Assembly: GCA_024639165.1 (NCBI GenBank)
Contig: JAHEIX010000009.1
Span: forward strand, 1-43,458
Direction: 5' to 3'
Origin: UBA7446 sp024639165
Lineage (GTDB): Bacteria > Bacteroidota > Bacteroidia > Flavobacteriales > Flavobacteriaceae
Length of the DNA stretch: 43,458 nucleotides
Both the position numbers and the translations under genes were made by a program. Under the pieces are notes generated by a model that saw only the letters and a program-made list of their open reading frames with translations, was not told where the DNA came from and searched no databases. Below, in pieces: positions 1 through 7,033 of the stretch; the stretch's first letter is position 1, and the number at the start of each line of letters is the position of its first letter.

Positions 1-17
1 GATATGCCTATGGTTTA
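1..17 (+). repeat. Array boundary repeat, copy A (partial, cut by window edge)
   Basis: The first 16 bases match the right end of copy C at 1051-1066. In the plus strand they read as the peptide end DMPMV followed by a stop. The stop codon of the minus-strand lipoprotein gene (15-560) lies inside this repeat end. Because the window opens inside a repeat copy, the array probably continues to the left. Confidence 0.6.
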
Positions 18-560
18 ATTAACCCTAATACCCCAATTTTGATAAGATGATAATGCATCATCACAATTCTCCAAAGTTAAACTTCGAATCAAATGAACTG
101 GGTTACCGCCCCCTCCTTCGCGAAAGTTCTCAGAAGCAGTAAGACATAAATTTAAATTACTTTTTAGCTGGATTTTTCCATCGTTCTTTAAAATAAACTT
201 CTGATTGTCATTTTTGTCACAACTACTCAATTTTAAACTTGACCCCGCTTTATTTTCAGTTGCTTCCATACATACATTAAAGTGCGGAATATAAAATTCT
301 TCATTTTCAATATTAGCTTCAATAAAACTTTGGTCTACTGAAATTTCACCTTGATATGAATAACAAGTATGTGCCTGTAACGATTTATTTATTTCTGCAT
401 TAGTTTTATAGCCCATCATATCGATACAATATCCTCTTGAATCATTAAGTGTATTTAATAAATATACCTCTACAGTTTGTTGATTTGGTATTGGTTCATC
501 GTTTTCATTAGATTGATTATTGCAAGAAATAAACAGTAACAATAGAATTAGTTTTTTCAT
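15..560 (-). CDS. Predicted lipoprotein with ricin-like beta-trefoil features
   Basis: A 181-residue protein starts with a lysine pair and a hydrophobic stretch ending in a lipobox (LFISC, Cys13), so it should be an outer-membrane or periplasmic lipoprotein. The mature part is Cys-rich. It carries repeated segments of the type (C-x-A/T-x...C-x-x-N-x-Q-x-F/W), for example NDNQKFIL near residue 117 and SYQNWGIR near the C-terminus, which resemble the QxW repeats of ricin-B carbohydrate-binding folds. The fold is inferred from these motifs only. The gene sits between boundary repeats A and B, is oriented against the repeat direction, and has a perfect TAnnTTTG box at 566-573 a few bases upstream of its ATG. 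No neighbour suggests a pathway. It looks like cargo of the cassette-like array. Confidence 0.75.
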   Translation of the reverse strand: MKKLILLLLFISCNNQSNENDEPIPNQQTVEVYLLNTLNDSRGYCIDMMGYKTNAEINKSLQAHTCYSYQGEISVDQSFIEANIENEEFYIPHFNVCMEATENKAGSSLKLSSCDKNDNQKFILKNDGKIQLKSNLNLCLTASENFREGGGGNPVHLIRSLTLENCDDALSSYQNWGIRVN

Positions 561-565
561 AATAC

Positions 566-573
566 CAAATATA
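566..573 (-). promoter_or_regulatory. Bacteroidota -7 promoter box for the 15-560 lipoprotein gene
   Basis: On the minus strand this reads TATATTTG, an exact match to TAnnTTTG. It ends 5 bases before the ATG at 560, so transcription would start at or next to the start codon (leaderless or nearly so). No convincing -33 TTG is present at the usual distance. Confidence 0.5.
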
Positions 574-608
574 AAAATATTGCTTTGACAGAGTGTTAAA
601 TGTATCGC

Positions 609-662
609 TAACCTACTTAAGAGGATTAGAAGTAACAGAATTAAAAGAAGAAGATATGCCTA
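609..662 (+). repeat. Array boundary repeat, copy B
   Basis: Bases 610-662 match 1008-1060 (copy C) with 3 differences in 53. In one plus-strand frame the copy reads TYLRGLEVTELKEEDMP, and that frame stays open further left as RVLNVSL. Weaker similarity to copy D (agagtgttaa at the left end) suggests the element begins near 590. The stop of the minus-strand gene 660-992 falls exactly at the right end of the repeat. Confidence 0.85.
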
Positions 663-992
663 ATTTTCAATTAGCTTGAAATAAGTTACAATATATTTAT
701 TGTCAACTATTTGTCCTTGCATTTTAGCATCTCTAATAGCATTGCAAAAACCATCATCCGAGTGTGCATCTCCGTAATCGTCAATATCAGTTCCTTCAAC
801 ATAATATTTAGCACCATCTATATTTACAGCTAATTCACATTTGAAACCATCCATATCAAACATACATATCCCACAAGAAGCTTTTGCTTCGATTACTTGA
901 ATATTTGGGTCAAACTCTAATTCTTTTTTTGACGTGTCTTGACTGTGTAATGAAAAAGGAAGTATAAATATTAGTAGTAGTAATTTTCTCAT
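660..992 (-). CDS. DUF6370-like small secreted protein
   Basis: A 110-residue protein with a clear signal peptide (MRKLLLLIFILPFSLHSQ). The mature part has the pattern ASCGICMF, then CELAV-IDGAKYYVEGT, then DDYGDAHSDDGFCNAIR, and I recognise this as the DUF6370 family of Bacteroidota. The four conserved cysteines (in CGIC, CEL and FCN) together with the DDxGDAH segment suggest metal binding or disulfides, but the function is unknown. It is the second minus-strand gene of the cassette-like array, flanked by copies B and C. A near-match to the -7 box (TATATTTA, minus strand, 997-1004) lies 4 bases before its start, so it is probably transcribed on its own with almost no leader. Confidence 0.75.
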   Translation of the reverse strand: MRKLLLLIFILPFSLHSQDTSKKELEFDPNIQVIEAKASCGICMFDMDGFKCELAVNIDGAKYYVEGTDIDDYGDAHSDDGFCNAIRDAKMQGQIVDNKYIVTYFKLIEN

Positions 993-1005
993 AATGTAAA
1001 TATAT

Positions 1006-1067
1006 TAAACCTATTTAAGAGGATTAGAAGTAACAGAACTAAAAGAAGAGGATATGCCTATGGTTTA
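1006..1067 (+). repeat. Array boundary repeat, copy C (best preserved right end)
   Basis: This is the fullest copy at the right end. In one plus-strand frame it encodes TYLRGLEVTELKEEDMPMV followed by a stop. It matches copy B over 53 bases and copy A over its last 16. A stop lies in frame just to the left, so this is a fragment and not a gene. About 50 bases of unassigned sequence separate it from the stop of the next minus-strand gene at 1121. Confidence 0.85.
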
Positions 1068-1120
1068 GGTTTATTGATTGGTATCATAAAAAATAACAAT
1101 GTGAAGAACTAATACTCTTC

Positions 1121-1381
1121 CTATTGCTTATTATTTCTTATTTCGGCTAATTTTCTCCTACCCCTTTTGTTGAAACTAATTTTCTTCAAATGGCTATATT
1201 CAGGGGCTATGTAATTATTCTTAAATGTAAAATCGTTTACTATTTCCATTTCATTTTCATCTAAACTTTTCCACTGCCTATATGTTGGATAGTAAAACTT
1301 AGTTTCTTGTGTTTTAATTACAGTTGCACAGGATGTGAGCGATAGTATAGGAGCTATTATAAGTAATATTGACTTCTTCAT
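1121..1381 (-). CDS. Small predicted lipoprotein, function unknown
   Basis: An 86-residue protein whose hydrophobic leader ends in a lipobox (SLTSC, Cys18). The short mature part is basic at its C-terminus (KKISFNKRGRRKLAEIRNNKQ region) and contains several aromatic residues. I do not recognise a family. The ATG at 1381 is preferred over a TTG two codons upstream because a perfect -7 box (1385-1392) ends 3 bases before this ATG. The TTG would lie inside the promoter. It is the third unit of the array, between boundary copies C and D. Confidence 0.6.
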   Translation of the reverse strand: MKKSILLIIAPILSLTSCATVIKTQETKFYYPTYRQWKSLDENEMEIVNDFTFKNNYIAPEYSHLKKISFNKRGRRKLAEIRNNKQ

Positions 1382-1384
1382 ATT

Positions 1385-1392
1385 CAAACTTA
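1385..1392 (-). promoter_or_regulatory. Bacteroidota -7 promoter box for the 1121-1381 gene
   Basis: The minus strand reads TAAGTTTG, an exact TAnnTTTG match, with its G 4 bases from the A of the ATG. The transcript is probably leaderless. This decides the start codon of the gene. Confidence 0.5.
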
Positions 1393-1406
1393 AGAAAAAT
1401 TTAAAG

Positions 1407-1475
1407 AGAGTGTTAAGCTTCTCACTTGTTATATGAAGAAATCAAAAGTAGCTGAGCTAAAAGAAGAAGATGTCC
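1407..1475 (+). repeat. Array boundary repeat, copy D (diverged)
   Basis: The right part shares aagta, then t-aaaagaagaagat, with copy B at identical spacing. The left part shares agagtgttaa with the sequence left of copy B at almost the same distance. In one plus frame it reads SKVAELKEEDVQ and a stop, matching VTELKEEDMP of the other copies. A frameshift separates this from the left part. The stop of the next minus-strand reading frame is at 1482, just past the repeat. Confidence 0.6.
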
Positions 1476-1481
1476 AATGAT

Positions 1482-2258
1482 TTAAAAAGATAAAGCTTCA
1501 AATGAGCCATTTAAATCAATATGGTAGGTGTTCCAATCTATCTCATTGATTGGATTATCATCAAGAAAATTTAATGTACCGCCAAAATTAGTTATTTTAA
1601 AATAAGCATTCTTAGCTACTTTTAAATCGTCAATAAACCCAAACCCTGAACTATACAATGGATATAACCTCACCACAGACGTATCAGTTAATGATATTTC
1701 TTCAAGAATATTAGATGTAAAGCACCTGAATGTATATGTGTTTTGGTCTATTTTTAATTGGATATTTAAATCGAAAATCTTGTCAATATTTGTCCATCCC
1801 ATAGAGTATTTTTGCCTTAAGGAAACTAAAGATGTTTTAAGCATTTCAAAATCAATCAAATCTTTGATAAAATATTTAACAGTTTTGTTATTTTCATAAT
1901 CAATTGACTGTTCAATAATAAGTTTTGGTAACCGCGGATTTTTTTTACGTAACCATTTTGTTCTTCTGTATAATTTTTTTGGCAAATTAGTCCAAGTATT
2001 TCTACTATCTTCAAATAGACTTGCAGTTACAGTTGAAGTTAAAATTAATTTTTCTTTAACTATATTGAAAGGATTTGAAACTCCCTTGTTGGGCTCTTCA
2101 AGTTTATATTTCCAAGAATAAGTTTTAAAGTTATTTTTTTGTGTTGATATTACAATATTATTTTTGGTGTCAGGTATAACTTTATAACCCTCATTCCAAC
2201 CTTTTTCAGTTGACCACGGGGGTGGAAACCAGTGATATAATTCTTGATTTTTTTGGCT
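1482..2258 (-). pseudogene. 5'-truncated gene fragment, unknown family
   Basis: The minus strand is open for about 258 codons, from the stop of the neighbouring gene at 2259-2261 down to 1482. There is no ATG, GTG or TTG in the first 90 or so codons; the first possible start is a TTG at 1983-1985. The upstream part looks genuinely coding, for example YHWFPPPWSTEKGWNEGYK and SWKYKLEEPNKGVSNPF. The 3' part contains KKLYRRTKWLRKKNPRLPKL and ends NGSFEALSF. I do not recognise the family. The simplest reading is a gene that lost its 5' end when the 2259-2948 gene was joined to it. A 167-residue protein from the TTG is possible but would discard conserved-looking sequence. Translation from an in-frame read-through of the 2259 stop is a less likely alternative. 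Confidence 0.6.
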
Positions 2259-2948
2259 TTAATCCTCGTTCAAATGTTCGTGAGCTTTGATTATAGCCTT
2301 ACGTCTGACTTGTATTAAATCACGTGTAGCTTTTAGGTATAACCCCATGGAACGCTCATTAAATACAATTTTAAACTCATCTGAATAGTCTGAAGTCAGG
2401 TAAACATCTCCTCCAATTTTATCAAATTTCAATATGAACTTAGAGCCTTGTTTGACACCTGTGTTCACAATCTTACTTTGTGCCACTTCATCCACAGTTA
2501 GCTCTACTCCACTAGCGGTTTGAATATAATTCTGCATGAGCTTGTTCCACTCACCTGCTGTAAAATTTTTCCACAGCAATTTAGAAAAATCCACACCATA
2601 TTCATTTGCCCATCCGTGACTCGTAAATGCAAACAAAACATATTTTTCCCCTGAGTCTCTATCTGTAATTTCAAAAGTAATTACACCTACTGATGATAAG
2701 TCTTTAAGTTTTGTTCCCTTTAATGAACCTGTTTTTAATTCAAAATTTACAAGATATGGGTATGCAGTGAGTACTTGCTCTACTGCCACTTGCTCTAGGT
2801 TTTCTTTAATCTGCTCAATGGCAGCAATCGCTCCTCCAATGGCTAAAAGTCCAGCTGCAGCAGCGGCAACTCCATCATTGTTTTGAGCAGTGGCCTGTTT
2901 AGGCATGAACATTCCAGCGATTAATAGTATCAGAATTGATTTTTTCAT
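2259..2948 (-). CDS. Secreted or periplasmic protein of unknown function
   Basis: A 229-residue protein with a signal peptide (MKKSILILLIAGMFMPKQATAQ) followed by an Ala/Gly-rich hydrophobic segment (residues 27-45, AAAAAGLLAIGGAIAAIEQ) that could insert in a membrane or act as a hydrophobic helix. The rest is a mixed alpha/beta domain of about 170 residues ending in a basic helix (RRKAIIKAHEHLNED). I do not recognise a family. It is divergent from the T9SS surface operon that begins at 3030, with an 81-base intergenic region that must hold both promoters. A near-match -7 box (TATATTTA, minus strand) lies upstream of its ATG. Its stop is immediately followed, in the same frame, by the truncated gene 1482-2258. 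Confidence 0.65.
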   Translation of the reverse strand: MKKSILILLIAGMFMPKQATAQNNDGVAAAAAGLLAIGGAIAAIEQIKENLEQVAVEQVLTAYPYLVNFELKTGSLKGTKLKDLSSVGVITFEITDRDSGEKYVLFAFTSHGWANEYGVDFSKLLWKNFTAGEWNKLMQNYIQTASGVELTVDEVAQSKIVNTGVKQGSKFILKFDKIGGDVYLTSDYSDEFKIVFNERSMGLYLKATRDLIQVRRKAIIKAHEHLNED

Positions 2949-3018
2949 TTGATGAATTTTTAGCTAAATATAATAATATAATAATAACATCTCACCAGCA
3001 AAACAAAGTGAATTTATT

Positions 3019-3026
3019 TATATTTG
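3019..3026 (+). promoter_or_regulatory. Bacteroidota -7 promoter box for the surface operon
   Basis: TATATTTG is an exact TAnnTTTG match, and the G is 4 bases before the A of the ATG at 3030, so the operon would be leaderless. No TTG at the usual -33 position was found. Confidence 0.45.
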
Positions 3027-3029
3027 AAC

Positions 3030-3479
3030 ATGAAGTATCTTCTAATCCTAGCACCTTTTATTAGTTTCGCTCAACTGCACCATCAGGCGGTGAGTGCAGG
3101 TGGAGGAACCTCCCAAAAGGCGATATATTCCATAGGACAGTCCTCAGTTATAGGAAACATTAAAACCACTGGGGCTACAGTCTCACAGGGCTTTGTAAAC
3201 CCCACTAAAGTAGCCTACGCTGTAGAAAACATAACAACTGACCTCACTGTAGCTATCTATCCCAATCCTTTTGTAGAGCAGTTTACAGCTACGCTAGACA
3301 AGAAATACAACGATATTCAGGTGATTATACAAAACGCTGCTGGGCAGCTTGTATACACAAAAGACTTTAGTAACACATCTCAGGTGGTGGTAGACACGCC
3401 AAGACTTAGTATTCAAACCTATTTGATTACTATACTAGCAGACAAAAAAATGTTTAACGCTAAACTCATTAAACAGTAA
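3030..3479 (+). CDS. Small T9SS type A sorting domain protein
   Basis: A 149-residue protein with a signal peptide (MKYLLILAPFISFAQ), a short domain with the pattern HHQAVSAGGGTSQKAIYSIGQ and VSQGFVNPTK, and a C-terminal sorting domain (YPNPF near residue 84, then a beta-rich tail ending MFNAKLIKQ). The YPNPF start and LIKQ-type end are typical of type A cargo of the type IX secretion system, so the protein should be exported across the outer membrane and attached to the surface. The ATG at 3030 is preferred over a TTG at 3024, which lies inside the -7 box. Its stop overlaps the next ATG (TAATG), implying translational coupling with the barrel-like protein. Short proteins of this kind often precede an outer membrane protein and a long repeat protein in Bacteroidota, and the role of the module is not known to me. 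Confidence 0.85.
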   Translation: MKYLLILAPFISFAQLHHQAVSAGGGTSQKAIYSIGQSSVIGNIKTTGATVSQGFVNPTKVAYAVENITTDLTVAIYPNPFVEQFTATLDKKYNDIQVIIQNAAGQLVYTKDFSNTSQVVVDTPRLSIQTYLITILADKKMFNAKLIKQ

Positions 3480-4072
3480 TGAAAAAATATATCCTATTTG
3501 GTTTTATGCTCATAGCCACTAGCCTATCAGCGCAAGACGTGTTCTTTGAAACAGGAATGAACTTTACAAGCTACGCTTACGCTGACAATGACGGTAACTC
3601 AAACGATAACATAGAACCAGGAACTGGCGTGTATGTACGAGCAGGGCTAGGCTCTATTGGCTACAGAAGTAGCTTTTCATATGGAATTAGCTTGAATCAA
3701 TTAAATGCCACAGGAGGTAACGGTTTTGACCTTTATGACTGGAAAGTAACGCACCTAGGCGGTTTTGCGCAGTGGAACAGGTATTTCAATGGAGACGAAA
3801 CCTTTGGCTTTAATGCAGCCTTTGAGTTCTCTACTATGGTAAGCGGAAAACAAGTGCTTGGTGAGAATAGCTATAAGCTATCGGAATACGATGAATTTAA
3901 AGGCCTATGGGTAAGCCCAAGATTTGGGCTTAACTATCAGGTTGTATCAACAAATAGTGTTCTTTTAGCACTTGGCTATAACTTCCAGATTGGTCTAAAT
4001 ATCACGGGCGGGGCTACAGAAAAACTTTCGTTTAACACCCACCAATTGGGAATAAAACTAAACATACAGTAA
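3479..4072 (+). CDS. Outer membrane beta-barrel-like protein
   Basis: A 197-residue protein with a signal peptide ending at SLSAQ. The mature part is made of alternating hydrophobic and polar strands separated by Gly/Asn-rich turns, for example VYVRAGLGSIGYRSSFSYG and HLGGFAQWNRYF, and ends in a strand with alternating hydrophobics (HQLGIKLNIQ). This suggests an 8-stranded outer membrane barrel, though the C-terminal residue is Gln where Phe is more usual. Its ATG overlaps the stop of the upstream sorting-domain gene, and the next gene starts 1 base after its stop, so all three form one operon. It may anchor or assemble the large repeat protein encoded next; that is inference from position only. 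Confidence 0.7.
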   Translation: MKKYILFGFMLIATSLSAQDVFFETGMNFTSYAYADNDGNSNDNIEPGTGVYVRAGLGSIGYRSSFSYGISLNQLNATGGNGFDLYDWKVTHLGGFAQWNRYFNGDETFGFNAAFEFSTMVSGKQVLGENSYKLSEYDEFKGLWVSPRFGLNYQVVSTNSVLLALGYNFQIGLNITGGATEKLSFNTHQLGIKLNIQ

Positions 4073-4073
4073 G

Positions 4074-6642
4074 ATGAGATTATTACTTTTTACATTCCTA
4101 TTATCGGCGCTTTCTTTTGGTCAAGACAGAAACGGAATATCCTACCAAGCGCTAATCATTAATCCTAACGTTGAGCAGCTTCCAGGACAGGACAATGACC
4201 ATTCTCCCCTTACAAACACAGATATCTGTTTGCAGTTTCATATTATCAATAGCTCTGGGAATTACGAATACTCCGAGTCACAATCAGTAAAAACAGATGC
4301 TTATGGTATGGTTAATCTTGTGATTGGGACAGGACTACCTATAGGAGCCATCACTTGGGATGCTGTGGCTTGGTCTGCCGAGGCTAAATCTCTACGAGTT
4401 GACATAGACTTTTCTAGTACTTGTACAAGATTCTCTTTATTAAGTAATCAAAAACTTAATTTTACCCCTTTCTCATATTATGCATTAAATTCAAAAGCGG
4501 ATGCTTTGGTGGCTTCTTTACAAGACATTGTTGACACCAATGAAACAGCGAGCGATACAGCTGATGCAACGCTACAAACAAACATTGATGCTGTACAAGC
4601 TGATGTAGATGCGAACGAAACTGCGGCCAATACAGCCATTGCAGCTGTTCAAGCAGACGTTGACGCCAATGNNNNNNNNNNNNNNNNNNNNNNNNNNNNN
4701 NNNNNNNNNNNNNNNNNNNNNNNNNNNNNNNNNNNNNNNNNNNNNNNNNNNNNNNNNNNNNNNNNNNNNNNCAGCTGATGCAACGCTACAAACAAACATT
4801 GATGCTGTACAAGCTGATGTAGATGCGAACGAAACTGCGGCCAATACAGCCATTGCAGCTGTTCAAGCAGACGTTGACGCCAATGAAACAGCAAGCGATA
4901 CAGCTGATGCAACGCTACAAACAAACATCGATGCTGTACAAGCTGATGTAGATGCCAATGAAGTTGCAAGCGACGCTGCAATTTTAGCTACTATCAATGG
5001 AGTTGGTCTATCTTCAGGCGGGAACTATGTTTCAAATAGTCAGACAAATTATATCAACGAGTCAATATCTGTTGTAGATGCGACAGAAGACTTAGACAGT
5101 GAAATATTAATTTTACAAAACTTGATTGATGCTTTAATTTTAAGAGTCGACACACTTGAAGCACTTCATGTTCCTGAAATTTTTCTGACAGGAGACGCAA
5201 ATGTTAATGTAGAAGTAGGAAGCAGTTATAATGATGCAGGTGCAACAGCAGAAGATTTAAATGATGGGGATATTTCTAATGGCATTACGGTTACGGGTAC
5301 TGTTGACACCTCATTGGTTGGCATATATACATTGTTATATGATGTAACTGACAGTGATGGAAATAAAGCCGCTCAAGTTACTCGCACAGTCAATGTAGTG
5401 GATACAACAGCTCCTGTGATTACTCTAATGGGATATGCTATAGTTAACCATCAACTAGGAACCCTATACACAGATGCAGGTGCAACTGCAAGTGACAATT
5501 ATTATGGAGATATTACAAATGATATTGTAATAGTAAACACAGTAAATGTAGATGTTGCTGGCACATACACTGTCACCTATAATGTTTCAGATGAAAATAA
5601 TAATGCTGCCACTCAGGTTTCGCGCACAGTTAATGTTGTAGAAACCGCTTCTTATACCCCGACTGTTGAGAGTGGCTCAGGTAATTTTGAAGAATCTAAA
5701 TATCTTAAAGTTGGAAATACAAATTTTGTTTTTGGAAACTTCTCCAATGCAAGCCTTGATAGCCCCATTAAGATTAATATTCCTACTTTGACTGTTTTTT
5801 CCAACTCAAACGAAGTAAATGGAGTTATTAGTGGTTATATGATGGGTATGGAATCAGTAGGAGGATACATAGAAGCCGTTCCTGGGACCAACCATGTTAA
5901 TCTGTCAGCCAGAGGTGCTCATGGAATGACCTTTGATACTTCAGGTTCATATATTTTCTCATACAGTGATAATTCGAGCGGAAATTCTTATACACCTTCT
6001 GTAGTAAATGGAACAATTACCCCTAGTGAAGCAAATTATGAAATCGTCGGTTCTACTGTATTTGTGAATGGAAATTTTTCAAATGGAGATTTAGATGGAA
6101 TGGGCATAACTGCTACAATAAGCATTCCAACGCCAACTGTATTTTCCAATACAAACGAAGTAAATGGAGTTATTAGTGGTTATATGATGGGTATGGAATC
6201 AGTAGGAGGATATATAGAAGCTATTCCAGGGACAAGCAGTGTTAAATTACATGTAGCTGGTGCCCATATGTCTGCGTATTACTCCACTGGTTCATTTGTT
6301 TTCTCATATGATATTGACAATAATGCTTCGACTAGTTATACTCCAACACTTATCGGAAATGGCACAATCGACACGATTAATTATTTTCAATACGGTGAAA
6401 TGATTGTAGTTAATGGAAAGTTTTCAAATCTTAGTGATGGGGCAACCATAACACTTCCAATTTCATCAAACTTTACATCCTCAACTGATGTGTCCGGCAT
6501 TATAACTGCTAAAGATTATGAGTCTTTTGGAGGATATATAGAATATGATCCCAACAGCCAGCAAGTTATATTCAAATTAAGAGGTGCACATGGGCAATCT
6601 ACAGCTCAAGATGGCTCATTTTATTTTATTTATAAACCGTAA
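4074..6642 (+). CDS. Large secreted coiled-coil/Ig-like/repeat surface protein (interrupted by assembly gap)
   Basis: Signal peptide (MRLLLFTFLLSALSFGQ), then an N-terminal beta domain starting DRNGISYQALIINPN, of a kind common in Bacteroidota tail-fibre-like surface proteins. Next comes a heptad-like Ala/Asp/Asn-rich tandem repeat (DVDANETAANTAIAAVQA plus DVDANETASDTADATLQTN...) that should form a trimeric coiled coil. Two Ig-like domains of DUF5011 type follow (5170-5400 with DGDISNGITVTGTVDTS, and 5400-5640). Three C-terminal repeats of about 100 residues close the protein (5650-5990, 5985-6340, 6325-6642), each beginning YTP and containing GGYIE and GAH. The reading frame differs on the two sides of the 100-N gap only because the gap length is a placeholder. 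If the gap is the minimal 15 bases the protein has 827 residues, with 43 more per extra repeat. No sorting domain is visible at its C-terminus. Likely an adhesin or stalk-like protein. Confidence 0.8.
4558..4970 (+). repeat. 129-bp tandem repeat coding for coiled coil
   Basis: The period is 129 bases: the word cagctgatgc starts at 4558, 4772 and 4901 (4901 minus 4772 is 129). Copies are nearly identical in DNA, and each encodes 43 residues made of an 18-residue and a 25-residue subunit, both beginning DVDANE. The last copy degenerates after 4950 (ANEVASDAAI). The near-identity of the copies explains why the assembly broke here. Confidence 0.9.
4672..4771. other. Assembly gap of 100 N inside the tandem repeat
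   Basis: Exactly 100 unknown bases, the conventional size for a gap of unknown length. Aligning the flanks to an intact copy shows that the 15 bases between ...ccaatg and cagctgatgc are missing, so the true length should be 15 plus a multiple of 129. Both terms are divisible by 3, which restores one reading frame through 4074-6642. Confidence 0.95.
5807..6212 (+). repeat. 61-bp identical segment shared by two C-terminal domains
   Basis: Bases 5807-5867 and 6152-6212 are identical over 61 bases. They encode NEVNGVISGYMMGMESVGGY inside the first and second C-terminal repeats of the surface protein. The sequence on either side is much more diverged, and the third repeat has only NFTSSTDVSGIITAKDYE-type similarity here. 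Confidence 0.85.
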
Positions 6643-6652
6643 TTCTTTAGAA

Positions 6653-7000
6653 ATGAAAGAAATTTTAACAATCATTTTATTTACATCATGTTTTATTACC
6701 TATGGTCAAAGCAATATGGGTGAAAAAATTCTCAGTGACAAACAAGAAAATGCGATATTTATTGAATTAGACAATATCATAAGCAACCATTATCAAGAAA
6801 AAAAAATAATTTATTCAAACCAAATGACGGTTTCTGAAAAAAATAAATTGAATGATTTGAATATTAAGTTCAAAAATGATTTTAAAAATAAAATTGAAAT
6901 TATTGGTGCAAAATATAGTTTAAGCGAAAAGGAAATTTTAACTATATATAGTAGGTTTAAATCAAAACATACAAACCATGACTATCAGGACCATCAATAA
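6653..7000 (+). CDS. Small secreted protein, function unknown
   Basis: A 115-residue protein from the ATG at 6653, 10 bases after the stop of the large surface protein and in a different frame. It starts with a signal-like segment (MKEILTIILFTSCFITYGQ). The TSC could be read as a lipobox, but cleavage after YGQ fits as well. The mature part is Lys/Asn-rich and mostly helical. A longer reading frame begins inside the upstream gene but would have no signal peptide at its N-terminus. It could be the last gene of the surface operon, and I do not recognise a family. It is more AT-rich than the core genes to its right. Confidence 0.55.
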   Translation: MKEILTIILFTSCFITYGQSNMGEKILSDKQENAIFIELDNIISNHYQEKKIIYSNQMTVSEKNKLNDLNIKFKNDFKNKIEIIGAKYSLSEKEILTIYSRFKSKHTNHDYQDHQ

Positions 7001-7033
7001 TGATAATGTTGCTATAAAATCTCATATTCACAA

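Noticed and set aside
1..1480. Classical integron
   Set aside because: The boundary repeats lack an attC-type core and imperfect palindrome, and no integrase gene is seen. The cassette idea is kept, but not this class.
4671..4772. Frameshift in the large surface protein gene
   Set aside because: It is produced by the arbitrary 100-N gap length; the expected gap (15 + 129n) keeps the frame.
4558..4970. CRISPR-like appearance of regularly spaced repeats
   Set aside because: The period is 129 bases with no unique spacers, the repeats are in frame and coding, and no cas genes are present.
4572..4981. Minus-strand and other-frame reading frames around the N gap
   Set aside because: They are shadows of the repeat region that run through unknown bases.
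6584..6652. Upstream start for the small secreted protein
   Set aside because: It would begin inside the large surface protein gene and bury the signal peptide; the ATG at 6653 gives a normal signal peptide.
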